Assembly (NCBI GenBank): GCA_023415055.1
Contig: JAEZLZ010000138.1
Coordinates: 1 to 12,794 of the forward strand
Reading direction: 5' to 3'
DNA length: 12,794 bases
DNA from: Bacillota bacterium
GTDB taxonomy: Bacteria; Bacillota; Clostridia; Lachnospirales; Lachnospiraceae
A program made the translations under genes and the position numbers. Positions 1 through 6,181 of this stretch are shown here, one piece after another. The notes under the pieces were generated by a model. That model did no database searches. It saw nothing but the letters and a program-made list of their open reading frames with translations, and had not been told where the DNA came from. Each line of letters opens with the position of its first letter. The stretch's first letter is position 1.

Positions 1-188
1 TGAAAGCTCAAAAAGAAGATGGTATTTGGAATTCAAAAGATGAAATAGTTGAACTAATTAATGCAGGTGACTTACAAAGTACTTATGAAGTTCAACAAAA
101 TAACTTTATTGATAGTGGAGCAGTAGCCGCACAAGTTTCAGTAGATAATTATGTGTTATTTCAAAATATGCTAGATGCAGCAAAATAA
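1..188 (+). CDS. C-terminal end of a probable ABC transporter substrate-binding protein (partial)
   Basis: The reading frame starting at base 3 is open to a TAA at 186-188 and gives the last 61 residues of a protein whose start lies left of the window. The tail contains short stretches such as NNFIDSGAVAAQVSVDNYV. These resemble the C-terminal helix region of periplasmic-type binding proteins of the NMT1/SsuA (nitrate, sulfonate, taurine, pyrimidine) class, where a motif like 'GKVAEQVPVDDFVD' is common near the end. That family call rests on pattern memory over a short stretch and is moderate at best; the substrate cannot be stated. The gene is the only plus-strand one here and is followed by a strong terminator, so it probably closes its own operon and has no functional link to the genes to its right. 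Confidence 0.55.
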   Translation, partial: KAQKEDGIWNSKDEIVELINAGDLQSTYEVQQNNFIDSGAVAAQVSVDNYVLFQNMLDAAK

Positions 189-230
189 ATTTAAATTTTG
201 TAATTAAATTAAAATCACTACCACCAGCTT

Positions 231-278
231 TGAAGTGAACCCCTTTTGTTAGACAAAAAAGTCTAATGAAAGGGGTTC
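231..278 (+). repeat. IS3-type terminal repeat, solitary
   Basis: Bases 231-254 start with TG and contain GTGAACCCC and GTTAGAC. Aligned without gaps to the right end of the IS3 remnant at 3264-3287 (read on the minus strand), 17 of 24 positions agree, and more if one shift in the C-run is allowed. Its inverted partner arm follows at 261-278. No transposase coding sequence is attached on this side. It could be a scar of a lost IS, or an unrelated terminator that happens to look similar. Confidence 0.45.
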
Positions 279-282
279 TTTT
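237..282 (+). terminator. Rho-independent terminator of the left-edge gene
   Basis: GAACCCCTTTTGTTAGAC (237-254) pairs with GTCTAATGAAAGGGGTTC (261-278) to form an 18-bp stem with two G-U wobbles and an A6 loop, followed by TTTT at 279-282. It begins 48 bp after the stop at 188, in the correct orientation. Such a long stem is unusual for a plain terminator, and bases 231-254 also read like the tip of an IS3-family element, so it may be a co-opted IS end. Confidence 0.8.
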
Positions 283-436
283 GGAGAACAATTAACCTGT
301 CATGCGAATCTGTACACGTTTACACCAGCATTAATTTTACCTTATAATCCCTATTGATACAATTGAACATAATAGAAATTGTTATTACTTTTCCACTTAT
401 TTCCCATGTTAGTAAGCAACTTTATACGCAACCTAG
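283..436. other. Intergenic, no feature recognised
   Basis: This is AT-rich sequence between the left-edge gene's terminator and the hairpin behind the SRPBCC gene. No convincing coding frame, promoter pair or repeat was seen. Confidence 0.5.
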
Positions 437-477
437 ATAGCTGGCAGAAACTAATCACATCAGTTTCTACCAGCTAT
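437..477 (-). terminator. Long hairpin downstream of the SRPBCC gene
   Basis: ATAGCTGG (437-444) plus AGAAACT (446-452) pairs with AGTTTCT (462-468) plus CCAGCTAT (470-477), with one internal C/A mismatch and a 9-nt loop, giving 15 base pairs. It lies about 30 nt past the stop codon at 506 on the minus strand, where a terminator or 3'-end stabiliser is expected. No T-run follows on either strand, so intrinsic termination is uncertain. Confidence 0.45.
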
Positions 478-505
478 ATGCCAAATGTTTAACTCGAGGA
501 AATTA

Positions 506-1384
506 TTAATTATTGTTTTCCACTGCACATTTAAAATTATTTAAAATTGACTGCCAACCACTTTGCTGAAGTTCCAAAGTATTCTCGTCCTCCGCTTCAA
601 ATACCTCAATAATCCGGGTTTGATCAGATCCTAATGCTTCAAAGAAAACGTTCATCATCCGTCCATCGTCTAATTGATTTACAATATGCTTGCCAAAAAT
701 CACCTCGGTATAGGTACCTGAAAAATCAAAGGACATAGAAGCGTCCTTAGCAGCCATTGTATACACAAATCGTCCACCGACAAATAAGTCATTTGCAGCC
801 CTTGTGCAATGCCAATCCTCTGAGGCAAAATTCCACTTCATCACATGCTCTGGTGATGTCCAATAAGACCAAGCCCGATCAAGTGGTGCTTCTACAACAG
901 CTTCTACCTGAATAGATACAAAGGCAGCTTGCTTTTCTTCGCATACAGCCTTAAGTTTTATGAGTGCTTCATTCCAACATTCCACGAAATACTCATAGTA
1001 CTCCTCATCTGCTTCTGTCTCAACTCTAAACCGAGTCACAAGTTCACCAAGCTTCTCAAAATGATAGTTTTCATAGATTTGTGCCCATTTCTTAGCTTCA
1101 TCACTCGTGTAATCCACTATATCATCAGTCACCAAGCCTAAGTGCTTGATAGAAATATACTTAAGATGCTCACTTTCAGCAATCTCAGAGGCCATCCCCT
1201 GTTGATGTCCATCATCATCTGTTGCTAAAAATTTGATGCAATTTCCTTTTTGCCAACCGCCCTCAAAATAAGAACCCTCATGGAAAGCTGCTGCCCATAG
1301 TCGATACTTTTTGTCGCTGATTATTGCAGCCCATACCTCTTCACGAGGAGCGTATATATCAATTGATTGTTGAATTTTTCTCAT
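506..1384 (-). CDS. Double SRPBCC (AHSA1/START-like) domain protein
   Basis: The 292-residue protein has no signal peptide or membrane segment, so it is cytosolic. It reads as two SRPBCC folds in tandem. Residues 1-148 begin with IDIYAPREEVWAAI, and residues 155-290 begin with IQVEAVVEAPLDRAWSYWTSP. The second domain carries AHSA1-type features: an EAPLDRAW helix start, a GGRFVY strand, an FSGTYTEV strand and a final amphipathic helix (GWQSILNNFK). SRPBCC proteins hold hydrophobic ligands in a deep cavity; AHSA1-like members of Firmicutes are mostly uncharacterised, so neither a ligand nor a reaction can be given. The ATG start has a strong AGGAGG site 7 nt upstream. A TTGACA/TATAGT promoter overlapped by a Fur-box-like palindrome lies upstream, which suggests iron-responsive expression of a single-gene unit. 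Confidence 0.85.
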   Translation of the reverse strand: MRKIQQSIDIYAPREEVWAAIISDKKYRLWAAAFHEGSYFEGGWQKGNCIKFLATDDDGHQQGMASEIAESEHLKYISIKHLGLVTDDIVDYTSDEAKKWAQIYENYHFEKLGELVTRFRVETEADEEYYEYFVECWNEALIKLKAVCEEKQAAFVSIQVEAVVEAPLDRAWSYWTSPEHVMKWNFASEDWHCTRAANDLFVGGRFVYTMAAKDASMSFDFSGTYTEVIFGKHIVNQLDDGRMMNVFFEALGSDQTRIIEVFEAEDENTLELQQSGWQSILNNFKCAVENNN

Positions 1385-1466
1385 AGTTTTCCTCCTATCT
1401 TATGGTTTTACATTCTAATACTGCTTTTGAAAATCCTGGCGAAAACATTGTGAATCGATATAATAA

Positions 1467-1494
1467 ACTATAGCCAATTGAGAATCATTGTCAA
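1467..1494 (-). promoter_or_regulatory. Promoter of the SRPBCC gene
   Basis: On the minus strand, TTGACA (1494-1489) and TATAGT (1472-1467) are separated by 16 nt, a near-consensus vegetative sigma factor promoter. The predicted start of transcription near 1460 would leave a leader of about 75 nt before the ATG at 1384. The -35 box lies partly inside the Fur-like palindrome. Confidence 0.65.
1479..1493. promoter_or_regulatory. Fur-like operator (7-1-7 inverted repeat)
   Basis: TGAGAATCATTGTCA matches the Firmicutes Fur 7-1-7 box TGATAATnATTATCA at 12 of 14 specified positions, and the near-palindrome extends by further A/T bases on each side. It covers most of the -35 element and the spacer of the SRPBCC promoter, a position typical of a repressor operator. 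PerR and Zur boxes have related half-sites, so the regulator within the Fur family is inferred rather than proven. Confidence 0.6.
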
Positions 1495-1499
1495 TATCA

Positions 1500-1806
1500 A
1501 CTTCGAGACAGACAAATAAAATAATCTATCACATTTAATGAGTAGCTTGTCCAGAAATAGTTTAAATCAGTATTATAAAAAATACCATATATAGGTATAA
1601 TCATTCGAGAATGGTTTGGCAGCGCTATGAGCAGTAGTCCAAATGTAAGCATTATAAATAATTCTATTTCATCTTTAAAACCATGTTGTGTATTTATTTT
1701 ATACTCACCTTTATACCAACTTTTTTATAACGTGATGACACATATTGAAACTACATGCTATCTCAAGTACATAACCTTCCCCTATTAGTAAATATTCAGG
1801 TTAGGT
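1500..1806. other. Intergenic spacer between the SRPBCC and lipoprotein genes
   Basis: This AT-rich stretch holds a short imperfect palindrome near 1582-1598 (ATACC...GGTAT) and one copy of a direct repeat at 1619-1644. A plus-strand frame is open from about 1600 to 1790 but has no start signal and no family resemblance that I trust. No T-tailed terminator for the lipoprotein gene was found. Confidence 0.4.
1619..1644 (+). repeat. 26-nt direct repeat, copy 1
   Basis: The sequence beginning GCAGCGCTATGAGCAGTAG matches 2941-2966 at 24 of 26 positions in the same orientation. The two copies flank the lipoprotein gene, 1322 bp apart. Similarity fades quickly outside these bounds. Confidence 0.7.
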
Positions 1807-2775
1807 TTAGTAATATAATCGTGCTTCATCAACCTGCCATATACCGCTAACTGTATCCTTAATTAGTATTATCTTCGTATTCGCTTCTTCGCCATACTCA
1901 TTATCATCCGAATCAAATATCAGATTAACTTCAAATACCATAACGTTCTCTTCAGAAATTCCATTTGAAGCTCCATTACCGTATTTCATATAATAAGCAC
2001 GATATAATGCGCCATAATCACGATCTAGCCAAATATCATTTAAAGCCACACCGTCTATATCATCTATATAGTTGAAAACTGCTGTCCAAGCTGAGTTGAT
2101 GTCCTCTGTTGTATAATCAATCTCCTGAATTTCAAAATTCACATCACTTTCATATTCATAAAGGTAATACGTTTCATCCCACTCAACAACAAGAGACTCA
2201 TTCCATTTATAGAATAATGCACCTTTAATAAATGAGTTCGCGGTTTCATTAATAATTGGTGTCATAAGATAATCAACGCAATTTGTCACTTCACCTTGAT
2301 ACACTAATTGAGAACCATCAACTTTTTTTAACACCTTACTAAATGTGTACAGACAATTATCAAAACAAAGCTGAGAATATTCCTTTATTACAGTTGAATT
2401 TTTTAAACTGTCATCTTCTTTCACGGAATCATCAGTTTGCTTACTGCTATCTATTTCTTTATGTACTTCAGTTGGTTCTGAAATTGCTTCAGTTGGTTCC
2501 GAAAGTTCTTCAGTTGGTTTTGAAAGTTCTTCAGTTGGTTTTGAAGCTTCTTCGCTTGAATTATCTATAACTTCTTTCTCAACATTATCTATTGGAGTCG
2601 GCTTTGCCCCCTCATGTTCCTTATTCCTACTGTCCGTATTGTTTTGACTACTTACCTCACTTGCGTCCTTATAGTCATTCTCATTATTAGAATATTTACT
2701 ACATCCAACTATTAAAAGACTAAATAGCAGGATTATCAATATGAATTTAGTAACATCCTTTTTCTCCTTCATCAT
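1807..2775 (-). CDS. Secreted lipoprotein of unknown function with a heptad-repeat spacer
   Basis: The 322-residue protein starts with a lipoprotein signal peptide: lysines at 3-8, a hydrophobic stretch at about 10-23, and lipobox LIVGC with the lipidated cysteine at 25. It should therefore be anchored to the outer face of the membrane. Residues 26-130 are a hydrophilic Ser/Glu/Asp/Lys-rich linker containing four copies of a 7-residue unit (SKPTEEL, SKPTEEL, SEPTEAI, SEPTEVH; 78-105). Residues 131-322 look like a folded domain with two cysteines near 137-141 and many aromatic and acidic residues. I do not recognise this domain. The first two codons are both ATG; AGGAG lies 4 nt before the first and 7 nt before the second, so translation may begin at 2772. 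It has its own promoter, sits between copies of a direct repeat, and is more AT-rich than the sugar operon. Confidence 0.8.
   Translation of the reverse strand: MMKEKKDVTKFILIILLFSLLIVGCSKYSNNENDYKDASEVSSQNNTDSRNKEHEGAKPTPIDNVEKEVIDNSSEEASKPTEELSKPTEELSEPTEAISEPTEVHKEIDSSKQTDDSVKEDDSLKNSTVIKEYSQLCFDNCLYTFSKVLKKVDGSQLVYQGEVTNCVDYLMTPIINETANSFIKGALFYKWNESLVVEWDETYYLYEYESDVNFEIQEIDYTTEDINSAWTAVFNYIDDIDGVALNDIWLDRDYGALYRAYYMKYGNGASNGISEENVMVFEVNLIFDSDDNEYGEEANTKIILIKDTVSGIWQVDEARLYY
2461..2544 (-). repeat. 21-bp tandem repeat, four copies, in the lipoprotein gene
   Basis: The core CTTCAGTTGGTT recurs at 2466, 2487, 2508 and 2529 on the plus strand, an exact 21-bp period. It encodes the 7-residue unit S-(K/E)-P-T-E-x-x. 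The frame-preserving period would allow copy-number change by slippage without a frameshift. Confidence 0.85.
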
Positions 2776-2828
2776 CCTTCTCCTATAATTCCTATATAAA
2801 ATTTAAAGTAATGTTTGCATATATGTAT

Positions 2829-2857
2829 ATTATATAAATATTTAAATGTCTTGTAAA
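2829..2857 (-). promoter_or_regulatory. Promoter of the lipoprotein gene
   Basis: On the minus strand, TTTACA (2857-2852) and a perfect TATAAT (2834-2829) are separated by 17 nt. Transcription would start near 2822, leaving about 47 nt of leader that includes the AGGAG site. The background is very AT-rich, which lowers certainty somewhat. Confidence 0.6.
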
Positions 2858-2940
2858 ATAAATTCGTACTGTTTAGTCTTTTATTTATACTCACTAACAA
2901 ATTATGCATATTAAACAACAGATTCTTATATAATAGGTAA

Positions 2941-2966
2941 GCAGTGCTATGAGCAGTAGTCAAAAT
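2941..2966 (+). repeat. 26-nt direct repeat, copy 2
   Basis: This is the partner of the copy at 1619-1644, with 24 of 26 bases identical. It ends where transposase homology begins (about 2965), so it lies at the broken 5' edge of the IS3 remnant. Confidence 0.7.
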
Positions 2967-3225
2967 TGATTATGGCTACCGCAGAATGTATGGAGAGCTC
3001 CGTAATTAGGGATTTGAAGTCAACAAGAAGAAAGTTCAGCGCATTATGCAGAAACTAAATCTTCAAATAATATCCTTTACTAAAAAAAGTCGTAAATACA
3101 GTTCTTATAAGGGAAAAGTAGGAACTGTTGCGCCGAACAGAATCAGAAGGCGTTTTAATACACACATACCGCATCAAAAGATTGCAACTGATACTACAGA
3201 ATTCAAGTACCTCTTGGCTGCGTAA
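2965..3225 (+). pseudogene. IS3-family transposase OrfB fragment (HTH_21 region and first residues of the integrase core)
   Basis: Translation gives IDYGYRRMYGELRN, then an amber TAG at 3007-3009, then GFEVNKKKVQRIMQKLNLQ, a basic stretch ending in SRKYSSYKGKVGTVAPNR, and later IATDTTEFKYL before a TAA at 3223. These are the well-known HTH_21 motifs (YGYRR, NKKKVQRLM) and the beginning of the rve core; the Asp at 3190-3192 is the first residue of the DDE triad. Everything after the TTEFKY motif, including the second Asp and the Glu, is deleted. The internal stop, missing start and truncation make it a clear pseudogene. Confidence 0.88.
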
Positions 3226-3258
3226 AAATAGCGTAGCAGCCATAAAAACTGCTACGCT
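3223..3258 (-). terminator. Terminator hairpin inside the IS remnant, oriented to stop the sugar operon
   Basis: AGCGTAGCAG (3230-3239) pairs with CTGCTACGCT (3249-3258), a perfect 10-bp stem with a 9-nt loop. Read on the minus strand it is followed by TATTTTTA, a usable T-tract. It lies about 65 bp past the stop of the GH106-like gene, with no other hairpin between, so it is the best candidate for the 3' end of that operon. Its original role was probably to shield the IS from outside transcription. Confidence 0.6.
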
Positions 3259-3324
3259 TAAAAGTCTAACTTTTTGGGGTCACTACATATCATGGGGGTT
3301 CTTCTTATAGAGTGTATATTTTCT

Positions 3325-6102
3325 TTACAGAATACAAACTTCTACTCCAGTTTCTACCAAGCAATAATCCGAATCCCATTGTTTGTCTGCATTCATACTC
3401 CAGATACATGGTTCTTTGAAGAAGGCATTTGGTCCAACTCCATAGCTTTCCCCTTCTTTCAAATGATGAGGGCCCATAAGATTTCTTAAGTTATTGCGTA
3501 GTGTAAGCTGGAGGATATTTTCACCTTTCTTAAGCTGATCCGTAATATCCAGAATCTTATCTCCCCACAAAAGCGTCTTCTCTTCACCATGATTAATGTT
3601 TACCTTAATAACATTGAATCCCTGTTTCTTTAAAACAAGTTGATATCTTCCCCATCCGCTAAAGCAGAAGTTCTTGGACAACACCATCGTCCCACAGAAA
3701 AATGGATATCCTTGCTGTTCCATATGACTTAGCTGTAGTGAAGTTTTGGGGTGTGACAGAACGAAGGGGCCTCTATATTTTGCTGCCTTGCGCTCAACCT
3801 CGCGATAATCTCCCTCTGTTTTCACACTAAAGTCTCCAATAATATAAATAGGCTCAATTTCCACCTGATATGTGATTTTATTTTTTTCACTTTCAAATAT
3901 CATGGCCTTTTCCAGATTCTCGTATACATCATCCGGCTGCCAGAAATGAGTATTCAGCTCAAGAATATTATCTCCTTCGTCCAGCATTCCGCTGATATCT
4001 AGTCTACGAATGGATTGATCCATAAAGTATCCGCAATCCTTATGCTCCACCCTCTGTCCATTAATGAAGATGCTATAAATTTCAGGAGTTTCACATCCAA
4101 GATATAATTGTTCCGGAACGTAATCAGCGGTTAGCTTGTATACCTGGCGGATCGAAACCGGCTTCTTTCTGTTGCATGCCCGGTTCTGAATGTTCAAAAC
4201 ATAACCGTTCTCTTCCTCCAATACTCCGTCAAAATAATAATCACAGAAGTCAAGCAGTAGCGCATTGTCCGTCATGTCTTCGATCTGCCATTCTCCTTCT
4301 ACAAGTGACTGGTCCTTCTGTGTCTCCACAACTAGAAGGCTTCCTCTTGGTTCAAATGTATGATAACCGTCAAAATCATGGAGCTCCCCAGTGATTGCAT
4401 CTATATACTGGTTTCCTCTCTTAATATATGCCTGTATCTCTTCCTGCGTCGTATTCACAAAGTAATGCACGATACAGTCCGGATAGTTCCGGCTAGTATA
4501 AGTAATTTTATTATGATTAATAATATCATTAAAAGGTAGGATACTCAGTGCGCTTTGTATCACAGTCTCCTCATCTTTATTATATCCCATCTGCTTACTT
4601 TGATTGTTATATGTATCAAAAATGACCGTCAACTCACCGTTATTTTCCTGATACTGATTCAGTAGCTTACGGGTATGTTCAAATAAAACCTCATCATTAA
4701 GAAGGATAACGTGTCGATATTTCTGTGTACCGATTACCAGCTGGTTTCCCTCCACACTACCGTGGCGTTCTATTATAGTCTCATCTCCCAAATGGAACTG
4801 AATATGCTTCTCATCCAGCAGGTTAATAACTTGCGTCAGCTGTTGCTGAAGTTTAGAAATTCCTTGGTTATCATTATCATTAAACATCGTCCACGCTAAT
4901 GACTGAGGATGAATAAGCAAAGTATCATAGTTAATCTCACCTTCACCCAATATCATACCGGTTCTTGCCATGGCATCGACAAAGATACGGTACTCTTCCC
5001 ACCAAGGCTGTTGGTAGTACATGGCAGGAGGATAGTCGCGCTTCCGGATACCACGTAGAGAATAACCCTGTAGATGAGAACAGTATACATTAACTCCTCT
5101 TACCATCTGCCATTCCAGAATACCTTTCAGCTCTTCAAAGCTAACATTATGACCGCACATAGCATAAGTTTCTGTCAATATCTCCTTCTTTCCAAGTTGA
5201 TGAGCTACACTACATAGCTGTATCTGTGCCAGATTGGAATATTCATTCCTACCTAGCCAATCCATACCCGGCATATCGAAAAATTCATAATTAGGCATGC
5301 AAGCTCCGTGACTTGTAAGCTGTCCCTCCAGGCTTTCCTCTAAGACAACATGGCCTGTGAATTTCAGGTTTCTATCCCGACACCAGTCCTGAATTTGCTT
5401 CATATAATTATGAGTGAACAGATCAGTAACAAGCTTCCAAAATTGAAATCGTATCTTCTTATATTCCCCAACCGGTAGAAATAAACTTACTAGGTCCTCC
5501 AATAGTTCCTCACTATAAGCCTTCCGATATTCCTCCTCCAGAATAAAACTCCACGGAATTCCATTCCTGGAAACCTGAGGTTCATCAGTGAAGATACCTG
5601 CAAAAGAATCCGCAAACCGTGCATAATAGGGATCGTAGATTTCATCAATGAACACTCTGGTAACCTCTTTATCCAAGGTATCTACATAATATGGATTGAC
5701 CTCATAATAGAAATGATAACCATCTAGGTGACAGATGGTATAATCAGAGTATTTCTCTCCTCTCTCATCTTTTTCCATTCGAAGATACTTTTGCTGGTAT
5801 TTTAAGCCTCTTCCATTTACTTTCCCATTACCGAAACCACTCGGCCAGCCATTTTCATCATACACCCAAGCACTCATCTGAAGCTCTTTGGCACAGTCGA
5901 TGCCTTCCTTAATGTTTTCGAACCATTCTTCTGACAGATATTCCGTTTGTAGACCGCCTCTGGCATGCATGAAATAGCCGCCGATTCCCTTCTCTTTCAT
6001 CATCTCTATCTGTCTTCTTGTTTCTTCCAGTGTCAACTTTTCATTCCAGCTCCAAAAAGGAATTGGCCTGTAGGAATCCTTAATCGTCTTAAAGTCACTC
6101 AT
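3325..6102 (-). CDS. GH106-like glycoside hydrolase, large cytoplasmic form
   Basis: The protein has 925 residues and no signal peptide, so it should act in the cytoplasm on imported sugar. The N-terminal half (about 10-390) resembles the TIM-barrel region of GH106 and related 'glycosylhydrolase-like jelly roll' proteins: RPIPFWSWN (12-20), GIGGYFMHARGGL (39-51), YDENGWPSG (81-89), GIFTDEP (169-175), FTGHVVLEE (248-256), LTETYA (309-314). Glu174 and Glu311 lie at the ends of predicted strands and are my candidates for catalytic acids; this is inferred, not aligned. Residues 390-590 suggest an accessory alpha/beta domain, and about 600-925 contain two beta-rich galactose-binding-like regions (GDNILEL, 710-716; GENILQL, 860-866). 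GH106 members are alpha-L-rhamnosidases, but this protein is divergent and its specificity is open. AGGGTGA 7 nt before the ATG supports the start. It is the last gene of the operon, 79 bp after the ROK gene. Confidence 0.72.
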   Translation of the reverse strand: MSDFKTIKDSYRPIPFWSWNEKLTLEETRRQIEMMKEKGIGGYFMHARGGLQTEYLSEEWFENIKEGIDCAKELQMSAWVYDENGWPSGFGNGKVNGRGLKYQQKYLRMEKDERGEKYSDYTICHLDGYHFYYEVNPYYVDTLDKEVTRVFIDEIYDPYYARFADSFAGIFTDEPQVSRNGIPWSFILEEEYRKAYSEELLEDLVSLFLPVGEYKKIRFQFWKLVTDLFTHNYMKQIQDWCRDRNLKFTGHVVLEESLEGQLTSHGACMPNYEFFDMPGMDWLGRNEYSNLAQIQLCSVAHQLGKKEILTETYAMCGHNVSFEELKGILEWQMVRGVNVYCSHLQGYSLRGIRKRDYPPAMYYQQPWWEEYRIFVDAMARTGMILGEGEINYDTLLIHPQSLAWTMFNDNDNQGISKLQQQLTQVINLLDEKHIQFHLGDETIIERHGSVEGNQLVIGTQKYRHVILLNDEVLFEHTRKLLNQYQENNGELTVIFDTYNNQSKQMGYNKDEETVIQSALSILPFNDIINHNKITYTSRNYPDCIVHYFVNTTQEEIQAYIKRGNQYIDAITGELHDFDGYHTFEPRGSLLVVETQKDQSLVEGEWQIEDMTDNALLLDFCDYYFDGVLEEENGYVLNIQNRACNRKKPVSIRQVYKLTADYVPEQLYLGCETPEIYSIFINGQRVEHKDCGYFMDQSIRRLDISGMLDEGDNILELNTHFWQPDDVYENLEKAMIFESEKNKITYQVEIEPIYIIGDFSVKTEGDYREVERKAAKYRGPFVLSHPKTSLQLSHMEQQGYPFFCGTMVLSKNFCFSGWGRYQLVLKKQGFNVIKVNINHGEEKTLLWGDKILDITDQLKKGENILQLTLRNNLRNLMGPHHLKEGESYGVGPNAFFKEPCIWSMNADKQWDSDYCLVETGVEVCIL

Positions 6103-6181
6103 TGAGTTATCACCCTCTCATATCATCATTGCTTTTTCTCTCTGTCAATTAACCTTAAACATCTCTTATTGCCAGTGAAAC

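Larger units (their letters stand above)
2962..3287 (+). mobile_element. IS3-family insertion sequence remnant with preserved right end
   Basis: The remnant holds the N-terminal half of an IS3/IS150-type OrfB, then a jump to the distal non-coding end of the element, and finishes with an inverted terminal sequence at 3264-3287. Read on the minus strand this is TGTAGTGACCCCAAAAAG followed by TTAGAC, with the TG...CA tips usual for IS3-family ends. The left end, OrfA, the start of OrfB and most of the DDE core are missing. Because the right end is intact but the core is gone, it cannot move by itself. It lies directly behind the sugar operon and probably marks an old insertion point. Confidence 0.8.

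Noticed and set aside
1600..1790. Plus-strand open stretch through direct repeat copy 1, considered as a transposase fragment
   Set aside because: No convincing transposase motif or start signal could be found, and the similarity to copy 2 stops after 26 nt.
1385..1806. Riboswitch or small RNA in the spacer upstream of the SRPBCC gene
   Set aside because: The predicted leader is only about 75 nt and shows no recognisable aptamer structure; promoter and operator explain the conserved-looking parts.
2343..2570. Plus-strand open frame encoding a leucine-rich repeated peptide
   Set aside because: It is the antisense of the 21-bp repeats in the lipoprotein gene; it has no ribosome binding site and its repeats simply mirror the KPTEELS units.
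2772..2963. Minus-strand open frame of 63 codons upstream of the lipoprotein gene
   Set aside because: It covers the lipoprotein promoter and leader, ends at the lipoprotein start, and has AT-driven composition (Asn, Lys, Tyr, Leu) with no family resemblance.
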